Made by a program: the position numbers and the translations under genes | Notes under the pieces: model-generated | Seen by the model: only the letters and a program-made list of their open reading frames with translations | What the model was told of the DNA's origin: nothing | The model's database searches: none | Part shown: piece after piece, positions 32,939 to 43,600 of the stretch | How positions within the stretch are numbered: the first letter of the stretch is position 1 | Layout of the letters: the number at the start of each line of letters is the position of its first letter | NCBI GenBank assembly: GCA_030142905.1 | Contig: JASJOG010000064.1 | Location: 620,001-684,000 of the forward strand | DNA: 64,000 bases | From: Heliopora coerulea | Taxonomy: Eukaryota > Cnidaria > Anthozoa > Scleralcyonacea > Helioporidae | Direction: 5' to 3'

Positions 32939-34017
32939 CCGTAAATGATCTAATAAACGCCCACTCTCAAATAAACGCCCCCCTCCCACGCTATTAAGTT
33001 TGTATTAAACGCCCCTGTCTAATAAACGCCCTCCGTGAAAATTGCTCCAAAATACTAGGAAATGGCGAAATAGAGCAAAATCAATCAATTTATTAATTTC
33101 ATTGCATGATTAACATCGGTTTGTGTATTATGTCATGTTCAATTTCAAGTTCAAAGTAAGGATAGCGCTCTTTGATCTTCTTGATCTCGGTGCTTAATAT
33201 GTCTGCAATTTTTTTCCTGCTGTTTGAGCTTGATAGCACCCAGGAACGACAAGACCCACTTCGCGTTTTCGTTTTCCGCAAACTTGGACGGTAAGGCAAT
33301 TCGATTTGGACGCAGCTAGAAAACCAGCAAGGATTCTGGGGTGTTAACTGCCTGGTCACGGCTCTCTACAGATGTGATTGCTAAATCATTCAAGTCCTGT
33401 GCCTTGAATCTCGCAATTGATGGCTCTGAAGATTCAGAGATTCATTACTTCAAGAAAGGTCAACCGTGTGAAGCAGGAGCAGAGCAGTTAGAGGCCCAAC
33501 TCTCCGTGCTGGATGAACCAAATCTCCCAAACCCTTTCCAAGTCATAACCGACTCGGACATAGAAGAGGCTAACGATGAAAACAAAATTACTCTAGATGA
33601 GGACTCTGATATTGACGTTGAGAGCTAGAAGATTTATTTTTTCCTGTCAAAAGCCACCTCTCCCCATCGCTTCTCCAAATTATCTAAAAACGTTTGAGAG
33701 CTTATGGACTTCAGCATTTGGTTATAATATGAAAACAAGTCGCACTCGTTAAAGCACACTCTTGATTGTAGCAAAAGAGAAAAAAAAATTAAATTAGAAA
33801 CCTTCGAGTGCAAAAGCCGTCAGCCCGCAGTCGAGATTCTGTTAACATAAAAACGTTTTTGGCGGAAAGCATACTGTATACAGTTTTGTTGAGTTCGTTA
33901 AAATAAGTTACGAGAATAAACGCCTCTCTCTTTTAAACGCCTCCTGTCTATTAAACGCCCCCTCTTGGACCCCTAAAATTAAATAAGCGCCCCGGGCGTT
34001 TATTAGATCATTTACGG
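32939..34017 (+). mobile_element. Pogo/Tigger-like deletion derivative inserted in Gypsy
   Basis: Inverted ends CCGTAAATGATCTAATAAAC and its complement, flanked by TA (32937-32938, 34018-34019). Subterminal AATAAACGCCCC repeats occur on both sides. The 1079-bp element splits the RNase H region of the Gypsy copy between the residues AYRK and YACRTLTAAE, so it arrived later. The interior keeps a transposase C-terminus only. Confidence 0.8.
33330..33628 (+). pseudogene. Pogo/Tigger transposase C-terminal remnant
   Basis: The frame reads TAWSRLSTDVIAKSFKSC and then an acidic tail ending DEDSDIDVES. A W-x-x-(I/V)-x-x-x-(T/S)-I-x-x-(C/S)-F-type segment with an acidic tail is characteristic of pogo/JRK/Tigger transposases after the catalytic domain. 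The DDD catalytic part is missing, so this is a non-autonomous copy. Confidence 0.65.
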
Positions 34018-35190
34018 TAAGCAATTGGCCGCTCAGAGGAATCTTCTTCGTTGTGGTGGGAGATAACAGCTCCTAGGCCATGTGAAGAGGCGTCGACCGC
34101 TAGAACTACAGGCTTAGTTGGCTGGTAATGGACCAATACATTAGAAGAAGCTAGTAATTTCTTGACTTCTTTGCAAGCTTGCGCACACTTATCGTTCCAT
34201 ACCCACTCGGTGTGGTTGGCCAATAAATGGGTAAGAGGTTGAACCACGGTGGACATATTGGAAATAAACTTACGGTAATAATTGACGATTCCCAGCCATG
34301 ATTGTAGCTCTTTTTTGTTTCTCGGGTCTTCCATTTTCATAACCGCTTCGACTTTCTTGGGAGACAGGTGAATTTCATTCTTATTTACTTTAAAGGCAAA
34401 ATATTCAACCTCCTCTTGCATGAACGAGCATTTAGAGGGTTTGAGTTTGATGCCAAAGTCATCCAGTCGTTGTAAGGTCGATTCCAAATTCTTCTTACGC
34501 TCCTCATCATTTTTGCAGGTTACCAGGATGTCGTCAAGGATATAACCCACGCCACTGATTCCTTGTAGCACCTTGTCCATAGTCTGTTGGAAGATCGCCG
34601 GTGCAGCAGTTACACCAAAGGGTAATCTCGTATATCTGTACAATCCAAGGTGAGTGTTAATAGTTACATATTTACGTGAATCTTCTTCCAAGATTACTTG
34701 TTGATATGCGTGTGACAGGTCGAGTTTCGAAAACTTTTTTCCACCATTTAATTTACCGAATATTTCTTAAGCTTTTGGAAGCGGATACTCGGGCACATCC
34801 AGAACTGGGTTGATCGTGACTTTATAATCTCCACAAATACGAACGGTCTTGTCTGGTTTCAATACGGGTACTATGGGTGTAGCCCAGTCAGAACTTGATA
34901 CTTTCCCTTACACTCCTTTTTTTTCCAATCGCTGCAGCTCATCTGCAACTTTATCTTTCAATGCGAATGGTGCAGGCCTTGGCCTAAAGAACTTTGGTTC
35001 ACAATCTTGTTTGACTTTAAGACTTGCTGTTATTCCTTTTACTGTTCCCTAGGTTACCCTTAAACACAGAGTATGATTTCGACAACTCTTTAGCATTCAG
35101 ACTGGCTGCTTGGGTGGTATAACGAATAGCCTACCAATTTAACTCGAGGCAGTTCAACCAGTTCCTTCCAAACAATGCTGGTCCCCTCCC
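34018..35190 (-). pseudogene. Gypsy reverse transcriptase and RNase H start
   Basis: Minus-strand translation shows KLDLSHAYQQV, LPFGVTAAPAIFQ, then the catalytic YILDDILV box, a thumb with WLGIVNYYRKFI, and the RNase H start VVLAVDASSHGLGAVI. A stop codon near 34768 interrupts the N-terminal part and the C-terminus is cut by the pogo-like insertion at 34017. The active-site Asp pair is intact but the gene is not. Confidence 0.85.
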
Positions 35191-35199
35191 TTTTACCAC

Positions 35200-36298
35200 T
35201 CACAGGGGTAACTTTGTCTTCTGTGATTCATATTGAATCTCAACTGTTACTTCACTAAGTACTGGTACAGTCTCCCCAGTATAAGTTTTCAAAATCACTG
35301 AGGGATTCTTCAAAGGTGTAACTTGTTTAAATCTATTATTGTAAAGAGACTCTGAAATTATTGATACTGAATCTCCTGTATCCAACTCCATTTGTATTGG
35401 CTGGTTATTAATTTTTACCTGGAGCACGATTTCCTTTCTTTCATCAGATTTTATGGTATAAATAGGCATTAAATTGGTAATTTCTTCTTCGGAATCCTTA
35501 CTGAACTCCGTACACCTCCCCTTTGCCAATTTGTTAACTTTGGAAGATTTCTTCTTAATCTTCCCTTCCTTTCTTGGGAATTTTCCAGGTTTTTCTTTAG
35601 GCTTACCAGATTCATCCTTTTGCTTATTAGGTTTGCCTCGTTGTTTGTTTGGGCACATCTTACTCAAGTGTCCCAGATTATGGAAAGTGTGACGTTGACT
35701 TTTCTTATGGAAGCACGAATCAGCACGATAGTTAGATTTACCACACTGAAAACAGTGAAATATTTTGTTGGTCCTTTCTGTAACATCACTGGAAAGCTTG
35801 TGTGCCTCTCTCTCTGCCATCTCCATACTTAACGCGATGTCAACTGCTTTCTTTAACATTAAGTCAGCCTCAGATAACAACTTTCGTTCGATTACCACTG
35901 AGGATAGCCCACAGACAAATCGATCACGTAATGCATCATCCAAGAAGACAGTAAATTGGCAATGCTCACTAAGCTTACGTAATTCTGTCAAATACTGGCT
36001 TACCGTCTCTGAATCCTTCTGCTTCTTTTGGTGGAATTTAAAGCGTTCGGCTATCACCAATGGCTTCGGCTTGAAATGATTTCGAATCAACGTTCTCATT
36101 TGGCTTAGCAGGGCTCACCAGAGTACGAACTAATCCGTAGGTTTTATGACCACATACTGTCAACAGGATAGCTCTTTTCTTTTCTTCGTTTTCTACATTA
36201 TTTGGTACGAAGTAGTGCTCTAGTCGCTCAATATATTCGTCCCAATTCTGGTCTGTATAAATATCGAATTCTTCAATCTTTCCAAATACTGCAGCCAT
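35200..36298 (-). pseudogene. Gypsy gag, zinc knuckle and protease
   Basis: Starts at ATG 36298 (MAAVFGKIEEFDIYTDQNWD) as is usual for metazoan Gypsy gags. The frame shifts at about 36070-36100, then runs on through FHQKKQKDSETVSQYLTEL to a CFQCGKSNYRADSC knuckle in which Tyr replaces the ligand His, and a second knuckle that has lost its Cys residues. A lysine-rich linker leads to an aspartic protease with LDTGDSVSIIS. It cannot produce a normal product. Confidence 0.8.
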
Positions 36299-36359
36299 TT
36301 GACGTATTTCTTTTAGTAGTTTACAATGTCAGGTGTTGTAATCTGATTCTCGTCGCCAC

Positions 36360-36491
36360 TGTTGTGTTGGTACCGAGTAACATAAGAGAATATAAACCAC
36401 TACTATGAAGGAATTTATTTAGCTCTCAAAACAAGAAGCAAGCGGAACCATGCGGTCTCCAGAAGCTGAATTGCCGCAAGTAAACACTACA
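36360..36491 (-). repeat. Gypsy 5' LTR
   Basis: 132 bp, TG..CA in plus-strand reading, similar to 30984-31140. Very short for an LTR but consistent at both ends with a GAAAA duplication. Confidence 0.75.
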
Positions 36492-36870
36492 GAAAAATTT
36501 CACCAAAAAGTAAAGGGGTTAACCCATGGTTTTCGGTGACCTTTCGACCATTTTCAACCTTTCGAAAGGAGGTTAAAATGTGAATGCTTAGGCCAAACAG
36601 TTAGGTTTTGTACTGATTTGAGTCATTTTAGGCTAAATTGATTTGATTTTTGGAGTTCGAAAAATTTCACCAAAAAGTAAAGGAAGGGGTTAACCCATAG
36701 TTTGTGGCGACTTTTGGAGTATTTTCAACCTGTCGAAATAAGGTGAAAGGATGTATGTTGAGGCCAACGAATTACGTTTTGCACTGATTTGAGTCATTTA
36801 AGGCTAAATTGATTTGATTTTTGGACGTCGAAAAATTTTACCAAAAAGTAATGGGGAAATTTCATTTAAA
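36492..36870 (+). repeat. Satellite array, about 165-bp unit, right part
   Basis: Continues the array of 30190-30983: unit starts near 36492, 36657 and 36829 with the same GAAAAATTTCACCAAAAAGT core. The last unit is interrupted after TAATGGGG. Confidence 0.75.
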
Positions 36871-37653
36871 TTTTTATTGTAAAGGCACAATTTCAAGACC
36901 AAATGAATGTTACAAGACCAAAACATAGCTTTGCTATCGAAACACATAAGATCCGAGACCCTTCAATGCTCAAAGTAAAATCGGTTCTTCCGCGACGCGT
37001 TATATTAACGTACTCCGCGTTTTCTAAATTTGGTATAAGGTTTGGACGAAAATATGTTTGACTTGTCTAAAACAAAAAATGACCACGAACAAGCATAAAA
37101 CAAATCATATTAGTTTCAGTGACATCGCAGATCAAGGAATTAGTACTTCATCGTAACAATATTATTTTGATTGATATTGTGATGAGATACATTCATAGGC
37201 AGAGTTTCTTGTTGTTTCGTTGAATTATCCAAAAGATTACAAGACTTTCCAATACGTCACAACGCTGTGTTCACAACTTCACGTCACCGACAATTTCATT
37301 TTTATATCAAACTTACCTAAACACTTCATAAACGAAGAGAGGTTAAGAAGAATTGTGGAAGCAGTTGTTTACTACCTTACAGAGCCCTGAATTTCACTTA
37401 ATTTTTCACTTCATTTCCTCATTAAAATTGAGTACTTATCATTTATTAACTTACGTCACGATTACGTACTACAAACAAAGTTTTTAGGACTAATTTTCTG
37501 GTTAAAAGGATTTAAAATTAGCTTACATTATATACACAATATATAATATTATTAATATAAAAGATTAGCTTACATTATATACACAATAATAATATATACA
37601 TTATATACACAATTCCTTGTGCAGCCCCTATTCATTGCCATCGTTTTTCCGAT
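36871..37653. other. 3' UTR/flank of the ALMS1-like gene
   Basis: AT-rich, no exon or transposon recognised. On the minus strand AATAAA lies at 37447-37442, about 207 bases past the stop codon. A 37-base stretch around TTAGCTTACATTATATACAC is repeated at about 37510-37610. Confidence 0.4.
37442..37447 (-). terminator. Candidate poly(A) signal of ALMS1-like gene
   Basis: AATAAA in the gene's sense orientation, downstream of the TAG stop at 37654-37656. Confidence 0.35.
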
Positions 37654-40600
37654 CTAAGGAGCTGTATACATTCGGTTTAACGTATTCCTCACGTGCTGAA
37701 ACATAAAATTCATAATTTAGACTTTCATAATACAGAACTACAGGCCACATTTTTAGGGTCCAATTTAATCATAGCGAGATGAATATACTTGCACACATTA
37801 TATAACCATAAATCGTACAGTCGTGTCTCGAGTAAGGACAAGAATCTCAATACAATCTCGTTTTTCCCAAGGAAATCAAAGTCTTGAAAAATATCAGTAT
37901 TTCTTTCGAATCAACGAATTACGGGGTATCACTCATTCTGTATCAGTCATAAGGCGAATTTACAACTACTGTAGTGACCTTAATGAAAAAATTTTAACAT
38001 AATCGTCAGGGTAACATCAAGAGAAAATTTCATGCTTAACCTAAACTGCTGAAGTCAACTAGGGATGTTGACTCGAGCGGGATTCGAACTTGCATCTTCG
38101 GGTTTCCGGGCAGCGGATTTACTAGTAGAGCAATCGAGTCACCTGGTATAGTACCATTTCGAAAACCTGAAGAAGCGAGTTCAAATCCAGCTTAAGAACT
38201 TTTCCATTTGACTTTAGCAGGGTAAATCAATCAAATAACTTTTTTCTTAATGACAAAACGCCTTTTGAATATTGGCAGCCTTCTTATGACGTAACTTTTC
38301 AATAGTTCTGTGACATGACTGGCCAGTTTCACCGAAGCAAGACCTTGTGTGAATTGACGACTCGCAATCACTCCCCTACGATTCAAATGACAATGCTACA
38401 GCGGCCATGTTGGTTCCAAATGCCAAAGAAGTTCATGAGATTCTTTTGTTAAAGTTCCACCAACAGGGCGACCATGACGTCACGTGCAAACCATCAACAG
38501 ACGGTATCTTCTGAAGTGTGAAACTGCTTTGTCACAAGTGGTAACATTACTAACATATACATGCAAGAAGTTTATGCTGCCTTGTTTGCCGTTTTATTAC
38601 TACACAACATCAACTTACGTCGGGAAACGCGTTCTGCCTAGGTGGAAAAACAAAATATGGATACACTGAAATCTCTCTGCTGGCTTTTAAAACTATTTTT
38701 GATGGTCCTACCTTTCCGTATAACTTAGCACGGAGACGATTTGTCTGGTAAAATTCAGCACGGCGTTGTTCCTCATTCTTTTGCTTAACTTCTGGGAGAT
38801 TTTTGTACATCCTTCAAATGGCAAAAATCAGAGTCAGGGTGCGCCAAAACCTATGTCAGATTGTCCGGGACAAGTAGAAATTTAGTTCGAACGACTAAAT
38901 CTTTGACATGATCTGTCCTTTGGACAAGCAGATTTTGAGTCACTAAACAACTACAAAGGTTGATGAAAATTAACTTCAAATTGAATTAGAATTGCAATTT
39001 ATCTGATAATCATAATAGGAAACTTCTTACTTGACAAAATAAGTGTAAATATTCCTATAAACTTCGTGATTTTGTGGCCATTCCTTTTCAGGACAAGCAC
39101 TTTTGGGCTTCGGACAACCAAATTCTTTATGATGTTTGTCCAAAGGAGAAGTGGATTACAAAATTTTTTTCTTACTCTGAGAGTGAAAAACCAAGTACAA
39201 TAATTTGCATTTTTCCAAGTCAGCCCGTATTAGGTTCTCATGAAGTTCTCGTTTGATACTGGCTAGAATAAGGCAAAAGAAGACAGATTCGCCCAGGAAA
39301 GAGTCGAGCCTTGGCTAAACAAACCAACTTGTATTCTTGTGGTCACGTGCATGGGTTCCAGAGCCAAACATTACCTCCCAAAGAAAGCCTTTTAGACTTG
39401 CGTCAGAATTTTATTACGTTCCAACTTACTGCAAATTAATTCCAGGGATAAAAGGTGAAGTGCCTTTATTTATACTGGATAACCCTATCAGCTATCTAAG
39501 CTGTTCTCCCTAGAGGTCCAAAAAGGGCCAACCCTCATGGGTCCAGTGTCAAATAACCCGCAATGTTATATAAGTTTGAAGCTCATCGATACAACTGATA
39601 CAATACTATTTTTTAACACATCAAACATAGGGCTAAGTTTCTCAATATCTGTATTAGAATAAAGAGTCTAGTTCAATAATCAGGCTGAAATAAATTCTTA
39701 CGTATTGGAAGCCATACATTCCAATTTTAGCCAGCAGGTTCTTAATTTAGCATGTTCTGATATATCAGTTTTGAATTTATTACATCACCAGAAAGGCCAA
39801 CAGCATAACCCAGCATCCCACAAAGACATTTCTCACCTGCAGCAGTAACCAACGTAACTGACCATCGTCTCTCTTCAATAATTACACAATCCAAAATCTG
39901 TCTTAGAGCAATGGTTTGTAAAATTATGTTTCCTTGCTTTAACTAATCTAATCTGTCAGAGAATCACTAACCTCTGGTTTACTTCACGGATTTGTTTCTG
40001 AGTCATTTGACGTGGTTTACGCAGTTGAAGTTCCTCTACAAACACCATATGAAGAGTCAGGGTAAATCATGCCGACATTCCATTCCAGAACTTCTGCTTT
40101 ATCTAACCCTTGGGATTTTATTTAAATAATTAGCTAGTTTACTGCTTGCTTGTGTTTCTTATTCCGTCATGCGATGACGTCATCTAGTGTATATATAGAT
40201 CACAGCTTGCTTTTAATCAAGTACTGGTTTGAAAATGTCTTTGCAATAAAGTCGAAATACCACCGTTATTACGTTTATTCTTGTACACTGAACTCGAATC
40301 TTTGGTTTTACAAGACAATCTTTTTCGGAGTATGTTTTATTCTTTATTTACCTACACGACTCCCTTGCATGTACCTTCAGTGGCCTACATATACGCAAAC
40401 CGTACAGTAAGCTGTTGATGTTATAATTGTCGACCATTCTTCGACATCGTCGTCGTAGGATGAATATTAATGCCCAGCTCAAGATTCGAATATGAATAGC
40501 CAAACTAACATGTTTTGTTATTTGTCGTGATTTACCCCGTCATGGCTATTCATATTCGAATCTTGAGCTAGGCATTAATATTTATCCTACGACTACGATT

Positions 40601-43600
40601 CCCGCCTGGCAAATCCTTGGTCAATATTCTTCGACATAACATTGCTCGCGAGTTAATTTCACTTCAATCACTTACCATAAAGCTTCAGTGATTTTGCAGC
40701 TCTAGTCCTCCCTTCATCCTCCCTCGTTCTTTCATTTACCCTGTCTTTCTTTTGGATCCTTCTACCAGTTGGAACCACTACAGCGACACCACTTCTCGCT
40801 TCCTCACGTTTCTCTTTAATAATTCTAATTCGGTCGCGTGATCTCCTGATAAAATCTTGCTTTGAGTAGACGAACGCGTCTTGCAAACTAAGTTTGACAA
40901 GAGATGGAGGTGTATCGGTTGATTGACTCTCTTCCAATCGTACATCTATGGGGACACCATTGTTAACGATATTCGTTTCGTGCGAGAACATTGGTGGAGT
41001 GGGGCAGTTAACTCCCACGTCACGTACGGGAACAGCTTTTGCAGCGGTCTTTTTTGTGCTTCTACCACAAGTGCACACAGCAGAGTTGGACGCTAGAGTT
41101 CTATTTGCTTTCTTCTTAGAATGTTTAATGTTCGTGCCTAACCACATGGGGAGGGACAACGGCACTTCTGGTTCAGAGTCTTTTTCAGTTGTCGAGGTAA
41201 CCTGTTCGGAACTACAAACCTGGTAGCTCGATCTTGTATTAGCACGGTTACTCGATGAAGATCGCAGTTCACTTTGCCTTGAACGGCGATCACTTGACGA
41301 AGTTCGAGAAGTAATACTTGCAGAATCGCTGCTTTGAAATTCACGAACACGACGAAGGAATTTTTCAAATTCTTCACCACTGTCTGTGCTCAAATCCACC
41401 ATCTGATCACGCTGTTTATTCTCAGTGAAAGGGATATCGGAGCTTGATGCAACGGACAACTCGCTTGGGGTCGTTCGTTGAGACGATTGTGCGTGCAAGA
41501 GTTGTTTGAATTTTCGGTTCGGTGAGTGTTGTCTGGATTTTCTTTTCTGAGAGTTCTTTGAATTCTTTCTGAGAAATTCTTGAAAGCGGTCCCACAATGC
41601 GTTTAAGTCTGTTGTCGTCTGACTTTGTTTTAATTCCTCAAGTTTTCTTTGTCGTTTCTTTTGCTCCTGTTCCTCTCGGCGAAAATTTTCCAGTATAATG
41701 TCAGCCGCAGATTTTTTTCCAAGACCAGCTCCGCGCCTACCGTGATGACTGGAATCGCTACTGATGTTATCTGAGGAATTGGAATTTCCTAGTTGCTTGA
41801 CCGTTTTCGATGGCTTCTTGCCTTGTTCTCTGTGACGTTGGACACGCTCGAAAGAACGGGCGCTTTCTTGTTCACTTTTGAGGCGATTCTTGGGCCTTTG
41901 TTTTGCTTTCAAACCAGCCGATGACGACGATTTGGTGTCTAACTGAGACATGACAGGAGTTGAAATGCTCCACGTGTGTTCAACAACCGGCGAAGGTTGT
42001 GTCTGCCTGAAGCTCCCGGTGCTGTTCGGGATGTTTACACCCTTAAAAGTTGAATCCCCGGCAGAGTTGCTCCTTACAGCCATTCGCTCATCCTCCTCAC
42101 TGATCATTATCATCGCCTGATCATCCGACTTAGGAGTTGAGTGGCCTTCTGGCATGCTTTCCACCACCTTATCGTCCACTTCGGTTCCACTGCTTGCGGT
42201 CATTCCCTCAGAGACATAGACTCCACTAACTATGACGGGGCAAGTTGCCGCTCGAGGTGGCAGACCTAATGCTACTCGTTTGCGATTGGTGCTACCGGGA
42301 CCAGACGATTCCCGAACATCGTAAATTCCGACAGGCCCGCTATGTTCAGTCAAAGGATGAAGTCCTTTCGGACTAAATGTGTCATCATTAGACTCGCTGG
42401 CTCCAGAGTCGAGCAGGGGACTGGCCCAGGTTATGTCGTTCACTAAGATTCCCTCGTTATCACTTTCTAAATCAAGTAAATCAACACCTTTTAGCTCTTC
42501 GCGGAAACGGTTGGCTACAGAATTAGACCAGGAAATGCTTTGCGATGCAACGCGATCAAACTCGCTCATATTTCCCGAGCCACTGTGGACTTCTAAGACA
42601 TTTTCCCAACTGAGACTTTCTTGGCCAGTGTCTACAATGTCTTGCCGTTCCACTTGTTTATTACCAGACTCACTAGCGTCATTAGTCACTTTGGTACTTT
42701 TAACGGAGTCAACATTGCCTGAAACAGTCACTCTATTTCTAGGTGTACTGTCTGTGAGATTACTCGTCTTGTGTGTTTCAGTCTGACTGTGTGTATCACA
42801 CTCTCGACTATTTTTGACTGACGATTCTGAATCTCCGCTTTTAAATGAAGAAGAAAAACTGCGTTTCCCTACTAAAATATTTTTGCCGGGCAAATACGGT
42901 TCAGTCTGCGGTGCTAAGTCTGCAAAACTTGAAATAGCCACACTGATTCCTTGAGTTTTGTCTGCAAGACCACTTGTCCGGTTAGTTTCCGTGTTATTAT
43001 ACCGGCTACCTTCGGGACCACTTTCAACTAAACTTTCTAATTCTCCGCGTCTAGACGATGTAGGAAAAACCGGATTCACTTCTGAATTATTTTTCGCCGG
43101 AAAATGCAGTTCATTTTTAGGCGTTAAATCTACGTAATTCGAAATTGGAATTCTGCCCCCCATCGTACTATCTGTAAACTCACTTGTCTTGAGAGTTTCA
43201 GTTTCACTGTACGTGCTTCGCTCGACACCAGTTTCCACTAACTTTCGTAGTTCTCCGCTCCGTGGAATTTTTTTCACTGGAAGATACCGTTCATTTTTAG
43301 GCGTTAATTCTTCGTAACTAGAAACTGGCCTTCTGTCACCCAGCGAACTGTCTGTAAACTCACTTGCCTTGAGAACTTCAGTTTTACTGTGGGGGCTACG
43401 CTCGAGACCATTTTCTACTAACTTTCCTAATTCTCCGTTCCGAGACGATGAAGAAAAACTGCGGTTCACCTCTGAATTATTTTTCACGGGAATGTACGGT
43501 TCATTTTTCGACGTTAAATCCGCAGAGTTCGAAATAGTCACGCGGTATCCCAGCATACTGTCTTTAAGTCCACATGTTTTGTCTGCATCAGCTTCTCTGT

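Larger units (their letters stand above)
30984..36491 (-). mobile_element. Gypsy (Ty3) LTR retrotransposon, defective, nested insertion inside
   Basis: Minus-strand order: 5' LTR 36360-36491, gag with zinc knuckle, protease DTG, reverse transcriptase, RNase H, integrase, 3' LTR 30984-31140. Five-base duplication GAAAA on both sides (30979-30983, 36492-36496), and TG..CA LTR ends at the outer borders. A likely primer-binding site starts TGGCGACGAGAA just inside the 5' LTR, and a purine tract (GGGAGGAAGAAG) precedes the 3' LTR. The coding region carries frameshifts and stops and is split by a pogo-like element at 32939-34017. Confidence 0.85.

Noticed and set aside
38075..38150. Functional tRNA gene on the minus strand
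   Set aside because: Good acceptor pairing and B box, but the T stem is mismatched and no sound anticodon arm could be drawn; more likely SINE or pseudogene.
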